From NCBI RefSeq assembly GCF_002812725.1, contig NZ_NMUN01000003.1, positions 274,548 to 338,547 of the forward strand: a stretch of DNA of 64,000 bases, read 5' to 3'. How positions within the stretch are numbered: position 1 is the stretch's first letter; each line of letters opens with the position of its first letter. This DNA comes from Microbacterium sp. BR1. GTDB taxonomy: Bacteria; Actinomycetota; Actinomycetes; Actinomycetales; Microbacteriaceae. The notes beneath the pieces were generated by a model that saw only the letters and a list, made by a program, of their open reading frames with translations, had not been told where the DNA came from and ran no database searches. A program made the position numbers and the translations under genes. Shown one piece after another: positions 45,648-56,300 of this stretch.

Positions 45648-45926
45648 ATGAGCGACGATCTCCGCGGGCGTGCCATCAGCAGTCTCAAGGCCAAGGGCCA
45701 CTTCTGGCAGGCACTGATCACGTGGGTGGTGCTGAGCCTTCTCTTCGTGTTGATCTGGGCCTTCTCTGGCGGGGCATCGGACGGATTCGAGGGCTTCTGG
45801 CCGATCTGGCCGATCGCGGGAATCGCGCTCGGCGTGATCTTCACCGGTATCCGCGCCTTCGGCGCCGGCGCGGGTGGGCCGAGCGAAGGTCGGATCCAAA
45901 GCGAGATGAAGCGCCTCTCTGAGTGA
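45648..45926 (+). CDS. Small two-TM-domain protein
   Basis: 92 residues. A basic N-terminus (LRGRAISSLKAKGHFWQAL) is followed by two hydrophobic helices (about 22-41 and 51-70) joined by an aromatic loop (GFEGFWPIWP), then a soluble tail. The pattern fits the '2TM domain' family of small bacterial membrane proteins of unknown function. Its promoter is divergent from trpL. ispG follows after 46 nt with its own promoter. Confidence 0.72.
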   Translation: MSDDLRGRAISSLKAKGHFWQALITWVVLSLLFVLIWAFSGGASDGFEGFWPIWPIAGIALGVIFTGIRAFGAGAGGPSEGRIQSEMKRLSE

Positions 45927-45960
45927 CCTGGGAGCGGGCCGTGCCCGTGCCCGACCCGCG

Positions 45961-45966
45961 TAGGCT
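45961..45966 (+). promoter_or_regulatory. -10 box (TAGGCT) of ispG
   Basis: TAGGCT, 6 nt, then GTG (45973). Leaderless geometry. Confidence 0.6.
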
Positions 45967-45972
45967 GGGTCC

Positions 45973-47124
45973 GTGCCAGCAGTGAATCTCGGAATGCCGA
46001 AGGTGCCGGATGTTCTCGCGCCGCGTCGGAAGAGTCGACAGATCCGCGTCGGCAAGGTGCTCGTCGGCGGGGATGCGCCGGTCAGCGTGCAGTCGATGTG
46101 CACCACGCCGACGACGAACATCAACGCGACGCTGCAGCAGATCGCCGAACTGACGGCATCCGGCTGTGAGATCGTGCGCGTCGCCGTGCCCTCGCAGGAC
46201 GACGCAGACGTGCTCCACATCATCGCGAAGAAGAGCCAGATCCCGGTGATCGCCGACATCCACTTTCAGCCGAAGTACGTGTTCCAGGCGATCGATGCCG
46301 GGTGTGCCGCCGTGCGCGTCAACCCGGGCAACATCCGCAAGTTCGACGACCAGGTGGGTGCGATCGCCGCCGCGGCGAAGGCCGCCGGCGTATCGCTGCG
46401 CATCGGTGTGAATGCCGGATCCCTCGACCCGCGCCTGCTGCAGAAGTACGGCAAGGCGACTCCCGAGGCGCTCGCCGAGAGCGCGCGCTGGGAGGCATCC
46501 CTCTTCGAAGAGCACGACTTCCACGACTTCAAGATCTCGGTCAAGCACAACGACCCCGTCGTGATGGTCAAGGCGTATCGCCTGCTCGCCGAGATGGGCG
46601 ACTGGCCGTTGCACCTCGGTGTCACCGAGGCCGGACCCGCATTCCAGGGCACGATCAAGTCCGCGACGGCCTTCGGCATCCTGCTCGGCGAGGGCATCGG
46701 CGACACGATCCGTGTCTCGCTTTCGGCTCCACCCGCCGAAGAGGTCAAGGTCGGGCACCAGATCCTGCAGTCGCTTAACCTGCGTGAGCGCAAGCTCGAG
46801 ATCGTCTCGTGCCCCTCGTGCGGTCGAGCTCAGGTCGACGTCTACACGCTCGCCGACGACGTGACCGAGGGTCTGAAGGACATGACGGTCCCGCTCCGCG
46901 TCGCCGTCATGGGTTGCGTCGTCAACGGTCCGGGCGAGGCTCGCGAGGCCGACCTGGGTGTCGCATCCGGCAACGGCAAGGGACAGATCTTCGTCAAGGG
47001 TCAGGTCATCAAGACGGTTCCGGAGTCGGAGATCGTCGCGACGCTGATCGAAGAGGCCAACCGTCTCGCGGATGAGATGGGCCCCAACGCTGCTCCGGGC
47101 ACCGCGCAGGTCGTCACGGCCTGA
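45973..47124 (+). CDS. ispG: HMB-PP synthase (GcpE)
   Basis: Iron-sulfur enzyme of the MEP pathway, converting the cyclic diphosphate MEcPP to HMB-PP. 383 residues. The N-terminal TIM barrel carries [14 protein letters not shown] and [10 protein letters not shown]. The C-terminal cluster domain has the cysteines in [12 protein letters not shown] and [10 protein letters not shown] plus the nearby glutamate. The GTG is supported by the -10 box. Together with dxr it gives two of the MEP enzymes in this window. Confidence 0.96.
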   Translation: MPAVNLGMPKVPDVLAPRRKSRQIRVGKVLVGGDAPVSVQSMCTTPTTNINATLQQIAELTASGCEIVRVAVPSQDDADVLHIIAKKSQIPVIADIHFQPKYVFQAIDAGCAAVRVNPGNIRKFDDQVGAIAAAAKAAGVSLRIGVNAGSLDPRLLQKYGKATPEALAESARWEASLFEEHDFHDFKISVKHNDPVVMVKAYRLLAEMGDWPLHLGVTEAGPAFQGTIKSATAFGILLGEGIGDTIRVSLSAPPAEEVKVGHQILQSLNLRERKLEIVSCPSCGRAQVDVYTLADDVTEGLKDMTVPLRVAVMGCVVNGPGEAREADLGVASGNGKGQIFVKGQVIKTVPESEIVATLIEEANRLADEMGPNAAPGTAQVVTA

Positions 47125-47160
47125 GCGGCCCCGCGCCCCTGCGGAATGTGACCGCGGGCT

Positions 47161-48623
47161 CTACTCGCCGTCGATACGCGCGAGTGCGGCGAGCGGGATT
47201 CCGATCCATGCCGGGCGGTTGCGCTTCTCGTAGACGACCTCGTATACCGCCTTGTCCGCAACGTATGCGGTGAGCAGCACACGACGCTCGTCCGTGCTGG
47301 TATCGTCCGTGCGGGTCTCGTGCGTGCTCGTATCGTCGTCGCTCGCCGCTCCGGCGATCACCCCGACGTAGCCGTTGATGAAGTGGCTACGGGCGCGTGA
47401 GGACCACTCGGCTGCTCGCTCCGCCCGCAGCGCCCACTCGTCGTCGTCGATGATCCGGCCGGTGCCCACGAGCGACATCTCCACGACCCCGGGGGCATAG
47501 TCGAACGAGCGCAGCATTCCGGCGACGTCGCGCCACGGCGAGTCGGGCAACGCCCGCTCCGCGAACGGGCGGCCCGGTTCGCCCTCGAAATCCACGAGCC
47601 GCCATCCCCGGGATGTCCTGAGTGTCTGACCGAGATGCAGATCGCCGTGCACCCGCTGCACATCCAGACCCTCGAGCGCCGCCACCGCGGAGTACGTCGC
47701 TCGGAGGCGAGCCGCGTGGGGTTCGATCTCGGGCACGACGCGCAGCGCGTGATCCAGTCGTTCGGTCATGGCTCGCGCCAGCTCCGCGGTGGTCTCGGCC
47801 CCCCGCCGCCCGGCGGGGAAGCGCTCGCGCAGCAGCGCGTGCACCTTCGCGAGGGCTTCGCCGAGGCGCGCAGCCTCTCCCGCGAAGTCGCCACCCGAGT
47901 CATCCGGTTCCTGTTCGAGATCGACGAGCAACGTGCGCACGCTCGCCATCGCGAGCTCGAAACCGTCGGTGGCGGTACGCAGGAACTCCTGCAGCATCGC
48001 CAGTTGGATGACCTCGCCATCGACGGTCGTCTCGACCCAGCCGAACAACTCGGCGATGTACTCCGAGTGGCCGCGGGTGAGCTCCTCATGGATCTCGATA
48101 TCGGGATTCACGCCAGGACTGAGCTTGCGGAAGATCTTCATCATCGCGGTCTCGTCGAAACGGACCGACGAGTTCGACTGCTCGCCCGTCATGGGCGAAG
48201 GCCGTAGCTCCGGATCGAGCGGCTCGCCGCCGGGCAGCCGGTGGAATCTCAGACCATCGACATCCGCGCCACCGGTGGGCTCTGCTGCGATGAAAGCGTC
48301 CAACCAGAGAGCCATGGCATCCCGGTCGTGGACGGCGTCGTAGAGATGCCGCTGTCGACCATCCACCTCGATCGCGCCCACGTAGGCGTGGCCGATCCGG
48401 TCCTCGATCTCGTCGTACCCGGCCAGGGGCACCTGATAGAGCTCGGTTCCTCCGACCTCGTCGGAGTAGGCCACGGTGACGAGGTAGACGGTCGCGCTCG
48501 GCCGCTCGGGTGCCGACAAGTCGGCCAGCACGCGGACCCGCGACACCTGGAACGGGCGTCCCTTGCCACCGAACCACCGCGTTCGTACCAGGTAACCCTC
48601 GAGAAGGGCATGATCGATCGCGC

Positions 48624-48627
<4 letters not shown>
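47161..48627 (-). CDS. mak: Maltokinase
   Basis: Phosphorylates maltose to maltose-1-phosphate with ATP, the step linking TreS to GlgE-type glucan synthesis. 488 residues. The N-terminal cap domain ([20 protein letters not shown], near residue 15) is the hallmark of Mak/Pep2. The kinase core has the catalytic loop [11 protein letters not shown] and the metal motif [11 protein letters not shown]. The C-terminal [21 protein letters not shown] is also typical. Residues about 430-450 are a 10-residue tandem repeat ([10 protein letters not shown] / [10 protein letters not shown]) not expected in the family core. The start GTG overlaps the treS stop by 4 nt. glgE is not in the window. Confidence 0.93.
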
Positions 48628-50393
<1,766 letters not shown>

Positions 50394-50587
50394 GCGTTCG
50401 TCCTCATGTTCAGGATGCGGTCGGCGCTGGTCCTACGCGTACGAGGTGGCGGGCGATGAACCACCTCTCTAAACCTGTCACAGGCGTGCTCTGAGCGCGA
50501 TCATCCGGGCACCCGTTGCGCCGTGCTGGGCGTTGCTGTATTGGCCTGGCGCGGGCCTCCGCTCCGGCGTCCCGTGCGCGGCGAACT

Positions 50588-50632
50588 GTCACGAACCGCT
50601 GCATCCGTTGCTCGCATCGAGCGTTTCGTGCC
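50588..50632. repeat. 45-nt imperfect palindrome, family C copy 1
   Basis: It starts GTCACGAA and ends TTCGTGCC. It aligns without gaps over 45 nt to the element at 52711, sharing both ends and an inner CGAGC. It lies between the treS and CGH-family genes. Confidence 0.55.
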
Positions 50633-50656
50633 AGCTCGACGGCTGTAGGTAGCTCC

Positions 50657-51598
50657 CTAGTACCGCAGGGCGGCGGGTTCGAGGCGGGATGTCTCATCGC
50701 CGACCAGCGACGTGTCGCGCGGGTCGAGGCGGAGGACGCCGGTGGTGCCTGCGAGGGCGGGCAGGTCGATCCAGAAGATCCCGGGGCTGCGCGTCGAGCC
50801 GAAGTAGTACGTGCGGTTGGTCAGGTCCGCTGCCGAGCGCCACCAGGTCGGGTACACGCCGCCGTCCGCGTAGGGCGCGCCGTACGGCACGGAGACGTTG
50901 GCGATCAACTGCACGACCCCGGCCACGGCCTCGTCGATGCCCGTGGGTTCGGGCAGGTAGTGCAGGAAGTAGGAGGCGCGCACGAAGCGGTCTTGCGACG
51001 TGATGTCACCGGGCGGCGGGAGTTCGCCGCCGAACGGGCGGTAGCGCGCGAGATTCTCGAGTTGGCGGTCGAGCGTGGGGGAGTTCGCCATGACGGTGAA
51101 TTCGCGGCCGTGGTGCACGACCATCCGGCCGTCGATCGGCTCGATGATCGCGGAGTCGCCGGTGCTGTCCTCCAGGGCGATGTGCACCCCGAAGGTCTCG
51201 CCGCGCAGGGGAGGGGCGACGATCCGGATGTCTTCTGCCGCGGCGACGGCATCCGCGACGGTGGCGAAATTGTCCACCAGATACTGCACCCACATGGTGT
51301 GGGCGACCGCCGGGCGTTCGTCGGCGGCGGGGAACGAGACATCCGTCGGGTCCAGGTATAGGGCGTGGGCCGCGAGCCCCGCGTCGTTCAGGCCGTCGAC
51401 CGTGCCGATGCCCCACATACTGATGACGACGTTCGCGTGCTGCGAGACCCAGGTGTGGGATCCTTCGCCGGCGTCGCCCGAGCGGTGCTGACCGGCCGGG
51501 ACGTACCAGAGCTCGGGTTCGTCGCTGACGGCCCAGTCCATGCAGCGGGCCACGGTCTTGGCGATGCGGTTGTCGTTCCAGAAGATGCGGGTGCACAC
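50657..51598 (-). CDS. Choloylglycine hydrolase / linear-amide hydrolase family (Ntn)
   Basis: 313 residues. The protein begins VCTRIFWND: removal of the initiator exposes Cys as the N-terminal nucleophile, as in bile salt hydrolases and penicillin V acylases. Further family features are CMDWAVSDEPELW, the VISMWGIGTVDGLNDAGLAAH region (oxyanion Asn), IALEDSTGDSAIIEP and a FTVMANSP asparagine. No signal peptide is present. The natural substrate could be an N-acyl-homoserine lactone, penicillin or another amide and cannot be told from sequence. The GTG is 7 nt after a TAGGCT box (51606-51611), which fixes the start over a longer frame. Confidence 0.88.
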   Translation of the reverse strand: MCTRIFWNDNRIAKTVARCMDWAVSDEPELWYVPAGQHRSGDAGEGSHTWVSQHANVVISMWGIGTVDGLNDAGLAAHALYLDPTDVSFPAADERPAVAHTMWVQYLVDNFATVADAVAAAEDIRIVAPPLRGETFGVHIALEDSTGDSAIIEPIDGRMVVHHGREFTVMANSPTLDRQLENLARYRPFGGELPPPGDITSQDRFVRASYFLHYLPEPTGIDEAVAGVVQLIANVSVPYGAPYADGGVYPTWWRSAADLTNRTYYFGSTRSPGIFWIDLPALAGTTGVLRLDPRDTSLVGDETSRLEPAALRY

Positions 51599-51605
51599 GC
51601 GCGTG

Positions 51606-51611
51606 AGCCTA
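51606..51611 (-). promoter_or_regulatory. -10 box (TAGGCT) of the CGH-family gene
   Basis: Minus-strand TAGGCT, 7 nt, then GTG-TGC; the second codon is the catalytic cysteine. Confidence 0.6.
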
Positions 51612-51693
51612 GCGGGAGCGATGCGGACACACGCGTGATCGGATCGTAGTTTGCTGACCGGCATACGGCTCGATCAAGGCCCGGAGCGGCTCA

Positions 51694-51699
51694 TAGGGT
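51694..51699 (+). promoter_or_regulatory. -10 box (TAGGGT) of the lipoprotein gene
   Basis: TAGGGT, 6 nt, then ATG (51706). Leaderless geometry. Confidence 0.55.
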
Positions 51700-51705
51700 C
51701 GAAGG

Positions 51706-52698
51706 ATGACGAAACTCCCACGCCGAGCGATGGCATCCTTCATGGTTGTCTCCGCCCTCATGCTCAGCGCGTGCGCAGCCGAACCCGAGAGGAGTTCGTC
51801 GTCGTCCCCGACGCCCACGCCGACGCCGTCCCAAAGCCCGAGCCCCACACCGACGCCGGAGCCGATCGCGCAGGCGTTCGGAGGGGACTGTGCTGAAATG
51901 CTCTCGGATGCCGAGGTTTCGGACCTGTTCGGCCCCCCGATCGAACTCGATCCCGTGCGCGAGGCGCGCCAGCGGATCGCGGAGGAGGCATCCGTGATCC
52001 GCGAAGGCGGCATCGTCTGCAACTGGGTGTTTGATCAGGTGGGTCTGGGTGTCGTAGTGCTGCCCGTGTCGGTCGTGCCTCCGGAGTTGCACGTCTCGGT
52101 GCCGGAAGAAGCGTGCATGAGCGGGTTCACGGATTGCAGCTGGCGCACCGTGTCGGGACCTTGGTGGATGGAGACGACGGAATGGCCGACATCGTCGTAC
52201 GAGACCTGGGCTGAGAGCCCCGAGCGTGTGGAGGCGCTCTCACAGATGATTGCCCCGCGGGTCCTGGCATGGAGCCCACCGGCCGTCGGCGGCGCGGCGG
52301 AACCGTTGCTCGACTGCACAGAACTTCTCGCGGCGGTGAACGCGGCGGTGCCGGCCGCGGGTCTCGTCGAGAGCGGCTGGGGGATCGCGGGGCTGGAGGC
52401 GATCGCGCTGATGACGAACATCGTGGAAAGCTGTGCGTGGAGTAACGAGAGCGGCATCATCTCGCTTCGGGTGCAGCGAGACGTCGGTGCGCCGGACTCG
52501 GCTGACCTCCGCACCGTCGGCGCCGAGGAATACTCGCTCCCGAACGGAGTGCTCGGTCATCTGGTCATGTTGGCGCCGGAATACGGAACGCTGGTCGCCA
52601 CGGCTGGCGACACGCGCGTCGCGATCAGCGGGGACAGCGTTGCCAACGACGAGCAGGGCACAGCGGCCATCCTCGCGGCCGTGCTCGACGCGCTCTGA
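51706..52698 (+). CDS. Hypothetical lipoprotein
   Basis: 330 residues. The lipoprotein signal ends in LSAC (Cys23). A Ser run and a Pro-Thr/Ser-Pro linker (residues about 30-52) would span the cell wall. Two similar-looking halves follow, each with a conserved-type 'AEML SDAEV' / 'CTELL AAVNA' helix and a Cys-Trp pair (VCNWVF; SCAWSN), suggesting an internal duplication of a small Cys-containing domain. Cysteines at several points (GDC, VCNW, ACM, DCSW, DCTE, SCAW) could form disulfides. No known family recognised. Codon use is normal, but fewer Gly/Ala-rich core motifs are seen than in neighbours. Confidence 0.7.
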   Translation: MTKLPRRAMASFMVVSALMLSACAAEPERSSSSSPTPTPTPSQSPSPTPTPEPIAQAFGGDCAEMLSDAEVSDLFGPPIELDPVREARQRIAEEASVIREGGIVCNWVFDQVGLGVVVLPVSVVPPELHVSVPEEACMSGFTDCSWRTVSGPWWMETTEWPTSSYETWAESPERVEALSQMIAPRVLAWSPPAVGGAAEPLLDCTELLAAVNAAVPAAGLVESGWGIAGLEAIALMTNIVESCAWSNESGIISLRVQRDVGAPDSADLRTVGAEEYSLPNGVLGHLVMLAPEYGTLVATAGDTRVAISGDSVANDEQGTAAILAAVLDAL

Positions 52699-52710
52699 GC
52701 GAATCGAGCT

Positions 52711-52755
52711 GTCACGAAACGCTCAATCTTGAGCGCATTTCGAGCAGTTCGTGAC
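52711..52755. repeat. 45-nt imperfect palindrome, family C copy 2
   Basis: It starts GTCACGAA and ends TTCGTGAC (8-bp outer stem), with an inner CGCTCAA-TCT-TTGAGCG-type hairpin. It is 13 nt after the lipoprotein stop and a plausible terminator, related to the element at 50588. Confidence 0.6.
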
Positions 52756-52824
52756 GGTTCGGCAGGAAAGAGAGTCACGGAGCGCGCCGAAACGAGGGCG
52801 CAGGGGCCGAGGCATCCGCGCGCC

Positions 52825-52830
52825 TAGACT
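52825..52830 (+). promoter_or_regulatory. -10 box (TAGACT) of proS
   Basis: TAGACT, 8 nt, then GTG (52839). It is the third synthetase/tRNA-related gene here with this exact hexamer (argS, tsaC, proS). Confidence 0.55.
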
Positions 52831-52838
52831 TGACGATC

Positions 52839-54617
52839 GTGGTCACCCGTCTCTCGCACTACTTCCTCCGCACGCTCCGTGAGGACCCCGCCGATGCCGA
52901 AGTCACGAGCCATCGGCTGCTCGTGCGCGCCGGATACATCAGGCGCCAAGCGCCCGGCGTCTTCGCCTGGCTGCCGCTGGGGCTGAAGGTCAAGGCCAAG
53001 ATCGAGGCCGTCGTCCGGGAGGAGATGGCGAACGCCGGGGCGTACGAGGTGCACTTCCCCGCGCTGCTGCCGCGCGAACCGTACGAGGTCACGGGCCGCT
53101 GGGAGGAGTACGGCGACGCGCTGTTCCGCCTGCAGGACCGCAAGGGCGCCGACTACCTGCTCGCGCCCACGCACGAAGAGGTCTTCACGTTGCTCGTGAA
53201 GGACCTGTACTCGTCGTACAAGGACCTGCCCCTGTCGATCTACCAGATCCAGGACAAGTACCGCGACGAGGCGCGGCCCCGCGCCGGCCTCCTGCGCGGC
53301 CGAGAGTTCACGATGAAGGACGCCTACTCCTTCGACTACACCGACGCCGGGCTCGACGCGAGTTACCAGGCCCAGCGGGATGCCTACGAGCGCATCTTCA
53401 CGCGCCTCGGACTCGAGTACGTGATCGTGCAGGCGGATGCCGGGGCCATGGGCGGCTCGCGCAGTGAGGAGTTCCTGCACCCCACCGCGGTCGGCGAGGA
53501 CACGTTCGTCCGCTCAGACGGCGGGTACGCGGCCAACGTCGAGGCCTTCACGACGCTCGCGCCCGAGCCGATCCCGTTCGACGGGCTGCCCGAGCCCGTC
53601 ATCTTCGACTCGCCGAACACCCCGACGATCGCCACGCTCGTCGACCACGCGAACGCCCACCTCGAAGCCCCGGCTGAGGGGGAGTGGACTGCCGCGCACA
53701 CGCTCAAGAACGTCGTGCTCGCCCTGACGCACCTCGACGGTACGCGCGAGCTCGTCGTGGTGGGTCTGCCCGGCGACCGCGACGTCGACGACAAGCGCGT
53801 CGAGGTCGCCTTCGCCCCCGCCGCCGTCGAGGCCGCGACCGAGGCGGACTTCGAGAAGCACCCGCTGCTCGTCAAGGGCTACATCGGCCCCTGGTCGCCC
53901 ACGGGTGCGATCCTCGGGTCCGAATCCGCCACCGACATCCGTTACTTCCTCGATCCTCGCGTCGTCGACGGCACGTCGTGGATCACCGGCGCGAACGCGC
54001 ACGAGAAGCACGTGCACTCGCTCGTCGCGGGGCGCGACTTCGCGGCCGACGGTTTCGTCGAGGTCGCCACGGTGCGCGAGGGAGACCCGGCACCGGATGG
54101 CTCGGGCCCGGTCAACCTCGCCCGCGGCATGGAGATCGGTCACGTCTTCCAGCTCGGCCGCAAGTACGCCGAGGCGTTGGGCCTGAAGGTGCTCGACGAG
54201 AACGGCAAGCTCGTCACGGTCACGATGGGTTCGTACGGGATCGGCGTGACCCGCATCCTCGCGATCATCGCGGAGCTGAACAACGACGACAAGGGCCTGA
54301 TCTGGCCCGCGTCCGTCGCTCCCTTCGACGTGCACGTCGTCGCGACGGGGCGGGATGCCGTGGCGTTCGATCTCGCCGCGTCCATCGCCGATCAGCTCGA
54401 GACGGCGGGCCTCGATGTCCTCTACGACGACCGTCCGAAGGTGTCGCCGGGCGTGAAGTTCGGTGACGCGGAACTCATCGGTGTGCCGCGCATCCTGATC
54501 GTCGGGCGCGGGGCGGCCGAGGGTCAGGTCGAGCTCTGGGATCGTCGCACGGGTGACCGCGAGGTCGTGTCGGTCGCCGACGCGTTGGCGCGGCTGAGCG
54601 CCTCAGCGCGCGGCTAG
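52839..54617 (+). CDS. proS: Prolyl-tRNA synthetase
   Basis: Class II synthetase charging tRNA-Pro. 592 residues, the long bacterial (E. coli-like) architecture with an editing insertion. Motif 1 region is [14 protein letters not shown]. Motif 2 is [25 protein letters not shown]. The INS editing domain spans about 225-385, with the loop [21 protein letters not shown]. Motif 3 is [16 protein letters not shown], and the anticodon-binding domain starts at about residue 490 (FDVHVVATG). The GTG at 52839 is preferred to a TTG three codons upstream because of its distance from the -10 box. The stop TAG is shared, as palindromic CTAG, with the converging gene. Confidence 0.96.
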   Translation: MVTRLSHYFLRTLREDPADAEVTSHRLLVRAGYIRRQAPGVFAWLPLGLKVKAKIEAVVREEMANAGAYEVHFPALLPREPYEVTGRWEEYGDALFRLQDRKGADYLLAPTHEEVFTLLVKDLYSSYKDLPLSIYQIQDKYRDEARPRAGLLRGREFTMKDAYSFDYTDAGLDASYQAQRDAYERIFTRLGLEYVIVQADAGAMGGSRSEEFLHPTAVGEDTFVRSDGGYAANVEAFTTLAPEPIPFDGLPEPVIFDSPNTPTIATLVDHANAHLEAPAEGEWTAAHTLKNVVLALTHLDGTRELVVVGLPGDRDVDDKRVEVAFAPAAVEAATEADFEKHPLLVKGYIGPWSPTGAILGSESATDIRYFLDPRVVDGTSWITGANAHEKHVHSLVAGRDFAADGFVEVATVREGDPAPDGSGPVNLARGMEIGHVFQLGRKYAEALGLKVLDENGKLVTVTMGSYGIGVTRILAIIAELNNDDKGLIWPASVAPFDVHVVATGRDAVAFDLAASIADQLETAGLDVLYDDRPKVSPGVKFGDAELIGVPRILIVGRGAAEGQVELWDRRTGDREVVSVADALARLSASARG

Positions 54618-55228
54618 GACTCCGGATCGCGTGAACCGCGAAGCCACGCCGGGCCGAGCGGCACGACCGAGCGGCCCATCGTGCGCACGATGAACTTCTC
54701 GACCAGCATGTAGGTCGCGAGACCGGATGCGACGATCAGCAGGACCGATCCCGCGGCCCCGAACGCCGTCGCGCCGCCGAACGCGGTCACGGACTGCAGC
54801 GCGAGCCCACCGGATACACACATCAGGGTGATGGGCAGCGCGCTGTTGTGCGTTGCGCCCGGGAACACGAAGAGCCCCGCCAGGACGGCGAACATGAGCG
54901 TGAAGACACCTCGCGCGGGACCGGCGACCTCGAAGAACCCGAGCTCGCCGCCGAGCAGGAACCCCGGCATGCAGAGCCAATACCAGCCGAAGGCGTTGTA
55001 GACGAGGAAGTGGAAGTCGTCGCCGATCGTGAACGACAGCATCCCCGCGATGATCTGCACGATCCCCCCGAAGATCGCGCCGACCCAGAACACCGAGCTG
55101 TCGTCGTGGACGCCGAGGTGCGCGAGCTGGGCGGTGAGGGTCGCGATCGCGAAACCGAGCAGCCCGATCAAGCCGGGGTCGGCGGTGCGGAACGATCGGA
55201 GGGGCGGCGGGGCCGGGGTCGTGGGCAC
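54614..55228 (-). CDS. GPR1/FUN34/YaaH (SatP)-family acetate transporter-like protein
   Basis: 204 residues with six membrane helices. The N-terminal [24 protein letters not shown] corresponds to the family's NPAPLGL entry motif. The [36 protein letters not shown] segment is strongly characteristic of acetate/succinate-proton symporters. Substrate by family is acetate. The GTG is 6 nt after a TACGGT box (55235-55240). The stop codon overlaps the proS stop tail to tail within CTAG. Confidence 0.87.
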   Translation of the reverse strand: MPTTPAPPPLRSFRTADPGLIGLLGFAIATLTAQLAHLGVHDDSSVFWVGAIFGGIVQIIAGMLSFTIGDDFHFLVYNAFGWYWLCMPGFLLGGELGFFEVAGPARGVFTLMFAVLAGLFVFPGATHNSALPITLMCVSGGLALQSVTAFGGATAFGAAGSVLLIVASGLATYMLVEKFIVRTMGRSVVPLGPAWLRGSRDPES

Positions 55229-55234
55229 GAGGCG

Positions 55235-55240
55235 ACCGTA
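55235..55240 (-). promoter_or_regulatory. -10 box (TACGGT) of the SatP-like gene
   Basis: Minus-strand TACGGT, 6 nt, then GTG (55228). Leaderless geometry. Confidence 0.5.
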
Positions 55241-55332
55241 ACCCAGAACGCCTCGCGCGCGAGGCGCCCGCGGCCGTGACTTTTGTTCGCCGCCCGTTCC
55301 CTGTCCGTCTACGGTCCGTTGGGTTCGGGGGC

Positions 55333-55338
55333 TAGTCT
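55333..55338 (+). promoter_or_regulatory. -10 box (TAGTCT) of ppk2
   Basis: TAGTCT, 6 nt, then GTG (55345). Leaderless geometry. Confidence 0.55.
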
Positions 55339-55344
55339 CACGAC

Positions 55345-56253
55345 GTGACCATTCCTACCGGGCAGCAGTCGCTGCGTGAGTACATCGAGAACCTGCGACA
55401 GGAAGGCTACTACGTCGTCGGCGGACAGACGGGCGATCCCGATCTGGTGGATCCGATGGGCAATCCGGTCACGACCTGGCAGGAGGGTTACCCCTACGAC
55501 ACGCGGATCGACGCGGAGGAGTACGAGGACCAGAAGTACCTCCTGCAGATCGAACTGCTCAAGTTCCAGTACTGGGTGCAGGACACCGGGCACCGCGCGG
55601 TCATCGTGTTCGAGGGTCGCGACGCCGCGGGCAAGGGCAGCACGATCAAGCGGTTCATGGAGCACCTCAATCCGCGCGCGGCGCGCGTGGTCGCGTTGAA
55701 CAAGCCGAGTGACAGCGAGTCCGGCCAGTGGTACTTCCAGCGATACGTTCAGCACATGCCGACCGCTGGCGAGATCGTCATGTTCGACCGCTCCTGGTAC
55801 AACAGGGCGGGTGTGGAGCGCGTGATGGGCTTCTGCTCGACCGACGAGTACGAGGAGTTCATGCAGCAGGTTCCACAGTTCGAGAAGATGCTCGTCGAGT
55901 CCGGAACCTCGCTCACGAAGTTCTGGTTCTCGGTGTCGCAGACCGAGCAGCGCACGCGTTTCGCGCTGCGTCAGCTCGACCCGGTGCGTCGTTGGAAGCT
56001 CTCACCGATGGACCTCGAGTCCCTCGGACGCTGGGACGATTACACGGCCGCGAAGGATGAGATGTTCCAGCGCACCGACAAGGGTTTCGCGCGCTGGACG
56101 ATCATCCGCTCGAACGACAAGCGGCGGGCGCGCCTGAACGCGATGCGCTACTTCCTGTCGCAATTCGAATACGAAGACAAGGATGCCTCGGTCGTCGGCG
56201 AGCCGGACCCCCTCCTGGTCCTGCGCGGAAAGCGTGACGAAGTCGGCGACTGA
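55345..56253 (+). CDS. ppk2: Polyphosphate kinase 2
   Basis: Uses inorganic polyphosphate to phosphorylate nucleotides (GDP/ADP or, in some classes, NMPs). 302 residues, a single PPK2 domain. Walker A is FEGRDAAGKGSTIKRF (near residue 90-104), the acidic and lid regions include MFDRSWYNRAGVERVMGFC, and the core ends with SPMDLESLGRWDDYT. The WYFQRYVQHMP signature is class I-like, which suggests NDP phosphorylation; that subclass call is inference. Cytosolic. Confidence 0.93.
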   Translation: MTIPTGQQSLREYIENLRQEGYYVVGGQTGDPDLVDPMGNPVTTWQEGYPYDTRIDAEEYEDQKYLLQIELLKFQYWVQDTGHRAVIVFEGRDAAGKGSTIKRFMEHLNPRAARVVALNKPSDSESGQWYFQRYVQHMPTAGEIVMFDRSWYNRAGVERVMGFCSTDEYEEFMQQVPQFEKMLVESGTSLTKFWFSVSQTEQRTRFALRQLDPVRRWKLSPMDLESLGRWDDYTAAKDEMFQRTDKGFARWTIIRSNDKRRARLNAMRYFLSQFEYEDKDASVVGEPDPLLVLRGKRDEVGD

Positions 56254-56287
56254 GCCGCGCGAGACCCGAGGTTCGCGGGAGCCCATC

Positions 56288-56293
56288 TAGCAT
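56288..56293 (+). promoter_or_regulatory. -10 box (TAGCAT) of the HdeD-lipase gene
   Basis: TAGCAT, 7 nt, then GTG (56301). Leaderless geometry. Confidence 0.5.
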
Positions 56294-56300
56294 TGCCTGA

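Noticed and set aside
52699..52838. T-box or other riboswitch before proS
   Set aside because: No T-box sequence or specifier structure. The gap holds a repeat and a leaderless promoter only.
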